Shown: piece by piece, positions 1 through 5,617 of the stretch | Position numbering within the stretch: position 1 is the stretch's first letter | Layout: each line of letters begins with the position of its first letter | DNA from: DASUGM01 sp036274055 | GTDB lineage: Bacteria; Acidobacteriota; Vicinamibacteria; Vicinamibacterales; SCN-69-37 | Length of the DNA stretch: 5,766 nt | Direction of reading: 5' to 3' | Assembly: GCA_036274055.1 (NCBI GenBank) | Contig: DASUGM010000326.1 | Span: 1 to 5,766, forward strand | The notes under the pieces: model-generated | What the model saw: the letters and a program-made list of their open reading frames with translations, nothing else | What the model was told of the DNA's origin: nothing | Database searches by the model: none | Translations under genes and position numbers: made by a program

Positions 1-392
1 TGCTCGAGCACGGCCGCGAAGAACGCGGCGGCGACCTCGCCCGACAACAGCCGGTCGCGATTCTTGGTGAACGTCGTCGGCGTCCACACCGCATCATCCA
101 TCGCCAGGCCGACGAACCACCGGAAGAGCAGGTTGTACTGCAATTGCTCCATGAGCAACCGCTCGCTGCGCACGGAGTACAGCACCTGCAGCAACAGGGC
201 CCGCAACAATTGCTCGGGTGGAATCGACGGCCGCCCTGTGGTCGAGTACATCGCCTCGAACCGCGCATCGAGCGATCGGAGCGCGACGTCGGTCATCTGC
301 CGAATCGCCCGCAGGGGATGATCAGCGGGCACGCGCTGCTCCGGGGAGAGATAACTGAAGAGGTGATTCGTCTGCTGATCGTCGCCGCGCAT
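1..392 (-). CDS. IS5-family transposase, N-terminal 130 residues (partial at window edge)
   Basis: This is a DDE transposase of the IS5 type, which would cut and join the ends of its own element. The first 130 residues read cleanly from an ATG at 392. They show the familiar N-terminal domain (DUF772 type): LFSYLSPEQRVPADHPLR at about 11-28, GRPSIPPEQLLRALLLQ at about 53-69, then SERLLMEQL, RWFVGL (91-96) and DDAVWTPTTFTKNRDRL (99-115). These motifs are well known from IS5 transposases in proteobacteria and acidobacteria. An in-frame TGA at 437-435 lies upstream with no ATG, GTG or TTG between it and 392, so the ATG is the first usable start; no clear Shine-Dalgarno precedes it. The catalytic DDE residues would lie further along, beyond the left edge, so it cannot be said whether the enzyme is intact. 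There is no frameshift in the visible part. Confidence 0.9.
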   Translation of the reverse strand, partial: MRGDDQQTNHLFSYLSPEQRVPADHPLRAIRQMTDVALRSLDARFEAMYSTTGRPSIPPEQLLRALLLQVLYSVRSERLLMEQLQYNLLFRWFVGLAMDDAVWTPTTFTKNRDRLLSGEVAAAFFAAVLE

Positions 393-458
393 CGCCGCAT
401 CGTAGTACGGGCCTACGCGCGAGTCGATCCCTTTTCAGGTGGGTTTTTCAGCAGCCTG
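1..458 (-). mobile_element. IS5-family insertion sequence, 5' part only (left edge of window cuts it)
   Basis: This is the transposase-start end of an insertion sequence. It comprises the N-terminal transposase coding region (1-392) and about 66 bases of leader (393-458). Read on the minus strand, the outer end starts CAGGCTGCTGAAAAACCC at 458-441, which has the look of a terminal inverted repeat. A related TTTTCAG heptamer (plus strand) occurs twice, at 432-438 and 445-451, and could be part of a transposase-binding site. Just outside lies TTAG (459-462, plus strand), which fits the YTAR target tetranucleotide known for IS5-type elements. The other terminus is outside the window, so neither the matching inverted repeat nor the duplicated target can be verified. 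The exact outer boundary is inferred and could be off by a few bases. Confidence 0.7.
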
Positions 459-459
459 T

Positions 460-585
460 TAGATTCTCGACGTGAAGACAGTGTAGGAAGTATAGGCAGT
501 GTAGGAAACCCTCTTTGGTTTTTGAAAAACCAAAGGTTTTCCACACTGCCTACACTCCCTCTACTATCTCCACGTCAAGAATCTA
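460..585. repeat. Long imperfect palindrome (about 62-base arms) built from 9-base units
   Basis: Arms 461-510 plus 514-523 pair with 584-535 plus 534-525 around a centre at G524, with one 3-base bulge (511-513). By hand count, 51 of 60 positions are Watson-Crick complementary, and T460/A585 adds one more pair. The central 21 bases (514-534) are a perfect inverted repeat with a one-base centre. The left arm contains three tandem 9-mers, CAGTGTAGG (479-487), AAGTATAGG (488-496) and CAGTGTAGG (497-505). Degenerate versions of the same motif recur in the right arm when read on the other strand. The element is AT-richer than the genes around it and fills most of the gap between the TPR gene's stop and the insertion sequence. 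It could be a REP- or MITE-like dispersed element, a read-through-blocking hairpin or a structured RNA. No T-tract follows it on either strand, so a canonical intrinsic terminator is not supported. Confidence 0.9.
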
Positions 586-592
586 GAAACCC

Positions 593-2305
593 CTAGAACT
601 TCGATCCCGTCAGCTTGAAGTCCGCGCGCGCCCACGCCTTCTTGAGGCGCGCGTCGATGACGTCGGCCTGCGCGTCCTTCTTCTGCGCGCGCAGCGCCTG
701 GCTGACGCCGAACAATGCCCAGCCGTTGTCGGGATGGCTGCGAAGGTCTTCCCAGTAGACGGTCTCGGCTTCCTTGGCGCGTCCGGCGGCGAGCAGCACC
801 GCGCCGAGGGCGTGTCGGGGCGGGTAGTGCCACTCGGACGGTTCGGTGTAGACCAGCCCGTCCTCGAGCCGGACGGCGCGCTCGAGCCGCCCGATCGCGA
901 CGTCGTACTGCTTGCGCGCCGCGGCGATCTCGGCGGCGAGGACCTCGGGCGCGATCGCGAAGACTGCGGCGGCGGTGTTGGGCGAAAACAGCGGCGCGTC
1001 GAGCGACTTGTCGCCGACGAGCGCCGTCACGGCCGCGAGTTCCTTCTCGGCGTCGGCGAGCTGGCCCTTGCCGACCAGCGCGATGCCGCGCGCGTAGTGG
1101 TAGATGCCGGTCAGGTAGGCGTTGCCGGCCGGCGGCGCCGGCTCCTTCAGCATCTCGTCCCAATTGCCGAATCGCGTCAGCGCGTAGTACGGCACGACCT
1201 TGAACGCCGCCATCATCGGCATCTGCTGGAGCACCTCGGCGTCGATCTTCGACGCCGTCTTGCGCGCGCTCTCGATCGCGAGCCGGCTCTGGCCGTCGAA
1301 GGTCGCCGCGAACCAGAGAAAGTGCAGGTTGTGCGGGTAATAGCCGAGCGGGTAGAGGCCCTGCGCGCGGCACTGAGTGATGTAGTCCTCGTCGGCGGCA
1401 ATCGCCAGCTGGTTGCTCTTGATCGCATCCGCATAGCGGCCGACCCGCTGATAGATGTGCGCCGGCATGTGCACCATATGGCCGGCCGCCGGCATCAGCG
1501 GCAGCAGCCGATCCGCCGCGGCCTCGGCCTTCTGCGGATGATGCGCTTCGACCAGATGGATGTAGAGGTGGAGCGCGCCCGGATGTTTCGGATTGCGCGC
1601 GATCGTCTTTTCGATCAGCGACACCGCTTCGGCAACGCCTTCATACGGCCGGCCGTCGTCCATCCAGTAGCCCCACGGCCGGAGGTCCATCAGCGACTCG
1701 ACGTACAGCGCGGCGATGTCGAGATCGTTCGGATACTGCGCCTGCACTTTCTTCATTGCCGCGGCGTAGGCGGCGTCGCGGCTGATGCGATCGTCGGCCT
1801 TGCCGCTGTAGCGGAGCGCCAGCGCGTCGATCAGCGCGCGTTCCTTCAGCGAGGCGTGCGGTTTGAGGGCGATCGCTTTCTGAATCGCCTGGTGCGCCGG
1901 GCCCTCATCATTCGGATCCATCGCCGCGTTGATGTTCGGGCCGAGCACGAGCGCCTGCCCCCAATACGCCATCGCCAGGTTTGGATCGAGGCGTGCCGCT
2001 TCGCGAAACGCGCGTCCCGACTCGGCGTGGTTGAACGCCCACGCCAGATTCACGCCCTGGTTGATGAACAGTTGCGCGCGCGGGTTCTTGGTCGTGACCG
2101 TGAAGATGTGCGTGCCGAGGTTCTGCAGCCGCGGCGCGAGCTCGCCGTTCGGCCCAGGCTTGTTCTGGAAATCCGCCGGCGTCTCGTAGTGCTTATGGCC
2201 GCCGGCCGGCGCCGGCTCCTGCGCTTTCTGCGCGCCCGTTGACGACGAACGCGCGACGAGCATGGCCGCCGCGAGCGTGATGGCTGCGCCGATTCTGACC
2301 TTCAT
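593..2305 (-). CDS. Exported TPR-repeat protein with conserved histidine-rich signature
   Basis: This is a 570-residue protein predicted to leave the cytoplasm. It has a Sec-type signal peptide at residues 1-25 (basic start, hydrophobic 5-18, probable cleavage after STGA-25), then a proline/glycine/histidine linker. The rest is helical TPR-like repeats, for example NQGVNLAWAFNHAESGRAFREAARLDP at about 82-108 given here only by its ends N82 and P108, another around 262-305, and others at 400-425 and 496-536. The middle carries a pattern seen in a widespread bacterial family of unknown biochemical role: HLYIHLVEAHH (246-256), GHMVHMPAHIYQRVGRY (275-291) and YYPHNLHFLWF (322-332). TPR proteins usually act as protein-binding scaffolds; no catalytic domain is evident. 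The start is well supported by AGGAGG at 2316-2311, 5 bases before the ATG. It is transcribed divergently from the MFS gene and ends 7 bases before the palindrome at 460-585. The specific function is unknown. Confidence 0.93.
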   Translation of the reverse strand: MKVRIGAAITLAAAMLVARSSSTGAQKAQEPAPAGGHKHYETPADFQNKPGPNGELAPRLQNLGTHIFTVTTKNPRAQLFINQGVNLAWAFNHAESGRAFREAARLDPNLAMAYWGQALVLGPNINAAMDPNDEGPAHQAIQKAIALKPHASLKERALIDALALRYSGKADDRISRDAAYAAAMKKVQAQYPNDLDIAALYVESLMDLRPWGYWMDDGRPYEGVAEAVSLIEKTIARNPKHPGALHLYIHLVEAHHPQKAEAAADRLLPLMPAAGHMVHMPAHIYQRVGRYADAIKSNQLAIAADEDYITQCRAQGLYPLGYYPHNLHFLWFAATFDGQSRLAIESARKTASKIDAEVLQQMPMMAAFKVVPYYALTRFGNWDEMLKEPAPPAGNAYLTGIYHYARGIALVGKGQLADAEKELAAVTALVGDKSLDAPLFSPNTAAAVFAIAPEVLAAEIAAARKQYDVAIGRLERAVRLEDGLVYTEPSEWHYPPRHALGAVLLAAGRAKEAETVYWEDLRSHPDNGWALFGVSQALRAQKKDAQADVIDARLKKAWARADFKLTGSKF

Positions 2306-2438
2306 ACTGACCTCCTACAGTAGCTCCGCCGGTTTCGATGCAGGCCGGCGCTGATTTGTTTCGCCCCGGCTGGCAACGAGAGAATGGTCAATGATCCGAT
2401 TCCAGACGTCCGAAGTCGTCAGGATTCGGTAAGCCCAG
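2306..2438. promoter_or_regulatory. Divergent intergenic region between TPR and MFS genes
   Basis: This 133-base non-coding stretch must hold the transcription starts of both flanking genes, since they point away from each other with no other gene upstream of either. I see no convincing sigma-70 -35/-10 pair. A TTGACC hexamer occurs on the minus strand at 2391-2386, but no good -10 follows at the expected distance. No clear operator dyad was found. The call rests on position only. Confidence 0.4.
2311..2316 (-). promoter_or_regulatory. Ribosome binding site of the TPR gene
   Basis: AGGAGG on the minus strand is a full Shine-Dalgarno match with 5 bases to the ATG at 2305. It is the strongest ribosome site in the window and fixes the start of the TPR protein. 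Confidence 0.9.
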
Positions 2439-3719
2439 ATGTTCTCCGCGTTGAAATTCCGTAATTTCCTGCTGCTCTGGATCGGGCTGACCGTGTCGTT
2501 CACGGGCTCGTTCATGCAGCAGGCGGCACTTTTGTGGCATGTCTCGCTGCTGGCGCCTCCGGGACGAAAGGGCCTCGCCCTCGGCGCCGTTGGCCTGGTC
2601 CGGGTCGTGCCGATCGTCGTGTTTTCCCTGCTGGCAGGCGTGGCGGCCGATGTCTTCGACCGGCGCAAGCTGATGCTGGTGACTCAACTCGGCGGCGCGA
2701 CCGTCGCCCTCGCGCTGGCCGGGCTCGCGTTTGCCGGCGTGACGTCGCTGTGGCCGATCTACGTGCTCGCCGCCGCCGGCGCGTCGGTGGGCTCCTTCGA
2801 TCCGCCGGCGCGCCACGCGCTGGTGCCGATGCTGGTACCGCGCGCGCATCTGGCCAACGCCATCAGTTTGAACACGGCGATGGTGCAGGTGGCGTCGGTC
2901 GCCGGTCCAGCGGCCGGCGGCCTGCTCATCGCCCAGGGCAGCCTCGCCTGGGCCTACGTCGCCAACGCGTTGTCCTTCCTCTTCGTGATCGTCGCGCTGT
3001 TCATGATGCGCGACGTGCCGGCGACCGAGCGTGCCGCCGGCGTCCGCTCCCGCGATCAGTTCTCCCTCGAAGCGGCGCGAAATGGCCTGCGGTTCGTGTT
3101 CCGCGAGCCGATCATCCGATCGACGATGCTGCTCGATTTTTTCGCGACGTTCTTCGCGTCGGCGATGGCGCTGCTGCCGATGTTCGCCCAGGACGTGCTT
3201 CACGTCGGTCCCGGCGGCTACGGTCTGCTCGCCGCCGCGCCGGCGATCGGCGCCGCGATCGCGAGCGTGGCGATGCTCGCCTTCTCGCACCGGATCGCGC
3301 GGCAGGGTCTGACGCTGATCTGGGCGGTGGCCGCTTATGGCTTGTCGACGATGGTCTTTGGCGTGTCGCGCGCGTTCTGGCTGACGTTCGCGTGCCTGGC
3401 GATCGCCGGCGCTGCCGACGGCGTCAGCATGGTGATTCGCAATCTCGTCCGCCAGCTGCAGACGCCCGACGCGATGCGCGGCCGTATGGTCGGCGTCAAC
3501 ATGGTGTTCTTCATGGGCGGGCCGCAGCTCGGCGAGCTCGAGGCCGGGCTCGTCGCCCAATGGCTCGGTCCGGTGGCGTCGGTGGTGACTGGCGGGGTCG
3601 GCTGCCTGATCGCGACCGGAGTCCTGGCCGCGATGACGCCGGAACTACGGCGCTACGGGTCGGCTACTGACCCGCCTTCAGCAGGTGCAGACGCACCGCC
3701 AGCGCCTGCAGTGCCTTGA
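2439..3719 (+). CDS. MFS transporter, MFS_3 / EntS-like exporter
   Basis: This is a 426-residue inner-membrane major facilitator protein, probably a drug or small-molecule exporter driven by proton exchange. The opening FRNFLLLWIGLTVSFTGSF (8-26) is typical of the MFS_3 (EntS-like) branch. A motif-A-like loop, GVAADVFDRRKLML (67-80), follows helix 2. GPAAGGLLI (156-164) resembles the motif C of antiporters, and DAMRGRMVGVNMVFFMGG (344-361) is the usual second-half signature of this group. About ten to twelve hydrophobic helices fit the family's usual size of around 400-420 residues. An in-frame TAA at 2430-2432 lies two codons upstream, so ATG 2439 is the earliest start and the only one preserving helix 1. 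The ribosome site is weak (AGGA at 2421-2424, rather far away). The C-terminal tail beyond about residue 405, rich in Ala and Pro, lies outside the helices and is encoded largely opposite the end of the neighbouring gene. The substrate cannot be named. Confidence 0.93.
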   Translation: MFSALKFRNFLLLWIGLTVSFTGSFMQQAALLWHVSLLAPPGRKGLALGAVGLVRVVPIVVFSLLAGVAADVFDRRKLMLVTQLGGATVALALAGLAFAGVTSLWPIYVLAAAGASVGSFDPPARHALVPMLVPRAHLANAISLNTAMVQVASVAGPAAGGLLIAQGSLAWAYVANALSFLFVIVALFMMRDVPATERAAGVRSRDQFSLEAARNGLRFVFREPIIRSTMLLDFFATFFASAMALLPMFAQDVLHVGPGGYGLLAAAPAIGAAIASVAMLAFSHRIARQGLTLIWAVAAYGLSTMVFGVSRAFWLTFACLAIAGAADGVSMVIRNLVRQLQTPDAMRGRMVGVNMVFFMGGPQLGELEAGLVAQWLGPVASVVTGGVGCLIATGVLAAMTPELRRYGSATDPPSAGADAPPAPAVP

Positions 3720-4275
3720 TCTGCGCCGGCGTGAACGCGAGCTCATGCCCGAAGACGTTGGCGGCGATGGTCTGGGCGTTGGCCATCTTGACGAAGTCGG
3801 CGGGCCGCATCTTCGCGATGCCGCTCTGGAACTTCACCGCCGTGCCCGGATCGTCGACCACGAGACTCGGGCTCACATCGATGGTCGCGCGCTTGTCGGC
3901 AATCTTCACGTCGACGAAGAACTTGAGCACGTGCGTCGGCATGAAGTTGGGATTGGCGAGATCGCCGCGCGCGCCGATCACCTGAATATCGCGCGGCGGC
4001 GTGGTGGGATTGCGGACGCTCAGGCGGCCGCTCAGCGCGATCGACATGACCGCGTCCGGGCCGACCAGGTTGAGACCGAGGCCGACCTCGTTTTCGCGCG
4101 AGTCTTCGTGCAGGCGCGTCCACGTCTCCATGTCGGCCCAGGTCGGACGCACGCTGGCCGGATTCTGGCGCGCGCTGAGCGGCGCGGGCGGAAAGACCGC
4201 CAGCGCGCCGGCGACCAGCATCACGCAGAGGCGAGAGGGGCGCAGGAGGCGCATTGGCGCACGGAGCAAGGTCAT
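3664..4275 (-). CDS. Putative exported protein of unknown family
   Basis: This is a 203-residue protein I do not recognise. Residues 1-35 look like a signal peptide: an Arg-rich start, a hydrophobic core at about 16-28, and PLSA-35 as a probable cleavage site. The mature part begins with Trp-containing helices (W46, W52), followed by alternating hydrophobic stretches that suggest beta-strands (about 64-85 and 113-140). It ends in a helical C-terminus (155-203) with FTPAQIKALQALAVRLHLLK. No catalytic motif, lipobox or transmembrane segment beyond the signal is evident. The ATG at 4275 is the first start after an in-frame TAA at 4287-4285; a second ATG at 4254 is possible and would leave a shorter signal. 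Neither has a good Shine-Dalgarno. The gene lies 32 bases downstream of the DUF486 gene in the same direction, so it is probably the last gene of that operon. Its 3' end overlaps the MFS gene, which runs the opposite way, by 56 bases. Confidence 0.82.
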   Translation of the reverse strand: MTLLRAPMRLLRPSRLCVMLVAGALAVFPPAPLSARQNPASVRPTWADMETWTRLHEDSRENEVGLGLNLVGPDAVMSIALSGRLSVRNPTTPPRDIQVIGARGDLANPNFMPTHVLKFFVDVKIADKRATIDVSPSLVVDDPGTAVKFQSGIAKMRPADFVKMANAQTIAANVFGHELAFTPAQIKALQALAVRLHLLKAGQ

Positions 4276-4307
4276 GATTTCAGTTTATCGGCCGATCGGG
4301 CTCGCCG

Positions 4308-4661
4308 CTATGCACGAAAAATGAAATAGACCGCGCCGACAAGACAGAGCGCGGCCCAGAGAAAGTCGAGCTTCAGCGGGGCTTTCATGTACAAAAGTGC
4401 AAACGGCACGAATACCGAGAGGGTGATGACCTCCTGCAGGATCTTGAGCTGCGCCAGGTTCATCGTCGTGTAGCCGATGCGATTGGCGGGGACTTGCAGG
4501 AGATATTCGAACAGGGCGATTCCCCAGCTGATCAAAGCCGCGACATACCAGGGCCGGCCGCTGAGGTTGCGCAGATGCGCATACCAGGCGAACGTCATGA
4601 AGACGTTCGAGAGACCGAGCAGAATGACGGTGCGAACGAGGACCGATCCGAAGCCTGACAT
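4308..4661 (-). CDS. DMT_6 / DUF486 family small membrane protein
   Basis: This is a 117-residue integral membrane protein of the DUF486 family (PF04342, COG3169), distantly related to the drug/metabolite transporter superfamily. The family's transported substrate, if any, is not established. Four hydrophobic helices are visible at about 8-28, 38-56, 76-92 and 99-115. The most recognisable conserved segments are FEYLLQVPANRIGY (51-64) and LAQLKILQEVITL (69-81). The length is full for this family. The ATG at 4661 has GGGGAG 4 bases upstream (4671-4666). It starts 15 bases after the hydrolase stop codon, so the two are very likely co-transcribed and perhaps translationally linked. The tight spacing is all that ties it to the hydrolase; no functional connection is known. 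Confidence 0.92.
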   Translation of the reverse strand: MSGFGSVLVRTVILLGLSNVFMTFAWYAHLRNLSGRPWYVAALISWGIALFEYLLQVPANRIGYTTMNLAQLKILQEVITLSVFVPFALLYMKAPLKLDFLWAALCLVGAVYFIFRA

Positions 4662-4665
4662 GTCA

Positions 4666-4671
4666 CTCCCC
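4666..4671 (-). promoter_or_regulatory. Ribosome binding site of the DUF486 gene
   Basis: GGGGAG on the minus strand, 4 bases before the ATG at 4661. Its first base is the last base of the 16-base palindrome around the hydrolase stop codon, so pairing there could affect ribosome access. Confidence 0.7.
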
Positions 4672-4686
4672 GGCCGCTAGCGGCCG
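4671..4686. repeat. Perfect 16-base palindrome spanning the hydrolase stop codon
   Basis: CGGCCGCTAGCGGCCG is identical to its own reverse complement. It includes the last codons and the TAG (4679-4677) of the hydrolase and abuts the ribosome site of the DUF486 gene. With no unpaired centre it would form a tight stem of about 6 G+C-rich pairs in RNA. It could be a chance product of Arg/Gly codons, a translational-coupling element or a protein-binding dyad. Confidence 0.6.
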
Positions 4687-5585
4687 ACTACGTAGCGATC
4701 AAAAAATGCGACAACGCGCCGTTCGTACTCGTCGGGCTTCGCGCGGTCGAACCCCGTGTGGCCGACCTCGGGCTCGTACCACAGTTCCTTTGGCTCGCCG
4801 GCGGCCTCGAACAGTCGACGGCCGCTCTCGAGTGAGATCACGACGTCGGCGCCGCCCTGCATCAGCAGCACCGGGCGCGGGCTGATCTTCCCAATCCAGC
4901 GCTTCGCATCGACGTCGGCGGCGCGAAAGCCGGCTTCGCGCTCGGCCCAGAATTTGATCAGCGGCGCGAACGGAAACGGCGGCAGCCCGGTGAAGAAGCG
5001 CACGCTGGTCTCGATCGTGTCCTCGAGCGACGAGAACGCGCTGTTGGCCACGACCGCCTTCACTTGCGGATTCTGGGCGGCGTAGGTGATCCCGACCGAC
5101 CCGCCCATCGAGTTGCCGAGCAGCGCGATCCGTTCGGGATCGACGCCGTCGCGCGACGCCGCGAAGCGATGCCACGCCTCGAGGTCGTGTATTTCCTGGA
5201 GTCCGAAGGTAATCAGATTGCCGTCGCTGAGATCGTGGGCGCGGAACGAGCCGAGCAGCACGCCGTAGCCGTGCCGGCGCAGCATCACCGCTTCGTTGAG
5301 CATCTCACCGCGCTCCGACCGGAAGCCGTGCAGCGCGATGATCACTGCACCGTTGGTGCCCGGCACGTACCAGCCCTGCAATTGCAGCCCGTCGGCGGTC
5401 GTCACCTGGACGTCGTCGTAGACGAGGCCGTCTTTGATCGGTGTCCGTTCAGGCAGCTTCCGGGATGCCAGCGGGTTAGTGACGAGGCGGTGCGCCTCAC
5501 TGCGGGTGCGAACGCCGAGCAGGACGCCGCCGGCGATCAGCGCCAGCGTGACGAGCAGGGCGAGCAGACGGAGCAGCCGGCGCAC
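4677..5585 (-). CDS. Membrane-anchored alpha/beta hydrolase (BEM46-like serine hydrolase)
   Basis: This is a 302-residue alpha/beta-hydrolase-fold enzyme, likely an esterase or peptidase-like hydrolase held in the inner membrane with its catalytic domain outside. A single N-terminal hydrophobic helix (about 4-25) follows basic residues. The catalytic elements are all present: HG at 86-87 before the oxyanion region, GNSMGG (157-162) with nucleophile Ser159, Asp247 in GGADVV, and His276 in GHTGF. RAHDLSDGNLITFG (115-128) matches the usual loop before the helix that leads to the nucleophile elbow. The length fits the BEM46/YfhR-like group. The start is GTG at 5585: an in-frame TAA at 5597-5595 lies just upstream and no other start precedes the anchor helix. 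There is no strong Shine-Dalgarno. It is the first gene of a probable minus-strand operon with DUF486 and a secreted unknown protein. The substrate cannot be predicted. Confidence 0.93.
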   Translation of the reverse strand: MRRLLRLLALLVTLALIAGGVLLGVRTRSEAHRLVTNPLASRKLPERTPIKDGLVYDDVQVTTADGLQLQGWYVPGTNGAVIIALHGFRSERGEMLNEAVMLRRHGYGVLLGSFRAHDLSDGNLITFGLQEIHDLEAWHRFAASRDGVDPERIALLGNSMGGSVGITYAAQNPQVKAVVANSAFSSLEDTIETSVRFFTGLPPFPFAPLIKFWAEREAGFRAADVDAKRWIGKISPRPVLLMQGGADVVISLESGRRLFEAAGEPKELWYEPEVGHTGFDRAKPDEYERRVVAFFDRYVVGR

Positions 5586-5608
5586 GAGCGGATCTTAATC
5601 CGGGTGAC

Positions 5609-5612
5609 GGAG
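5609..5612 (+). promoter_or_regulatory. Ribosome binding site deciding a TTG start
   Basis: GGAG on the plus strand lies 5 bases before TTG 5618. The in-frame ATG at 5636 has no such site at a workable distance, which favours the TTG as the start. Confidence 0.6.
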
Positions 5613-5617
5613 TACCA

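Noticed and set aside
460..585. CRISPR array, because of the repeated 9-mers
   Set aside because: The units are contiguous, short and mirrored, with no spacers of 25-40 bases.
460..600. Palindrome as a standard Rho-independent terminator for the TPR gene
   Set aside because: The arms are far longer than usual, and the minus strand continues with AACAGGCTGCTG after the stem rather than a run of T. It may still hinder read-through, but the canonical form is absent.
734..2242. Long plus-strand open frame opposite the TPR gene
   Set aside because: Its translation is dominated by Arg, Ala and Val with no recognisable domain or signal. It is an antisense shadow of a G+C-rich gene with an excellent start, signal peptide and repeats.
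2386..2391. TTGACC as a -35 box for the TPR gene
   Set aside because: No acceptable -10 hexamer lies 16-18 bases downstream, so the match is probably chance.
2388..3560. Long minus-strand open frame opposite the MFS gene
   Set aside because: Its product is a mix of His, Arg, Glu and Gln typical of the reverse frame of a membrane protein gene. The plus frame has clear MFS motifs.
4287..4296. ATCGGCCGAT palindrome before the secreted-protein gene as an operator or terminator
   Set aside because: A 10-base dyad of this composition is common in G+C-rich DNA, and there is no T-tract or second site.
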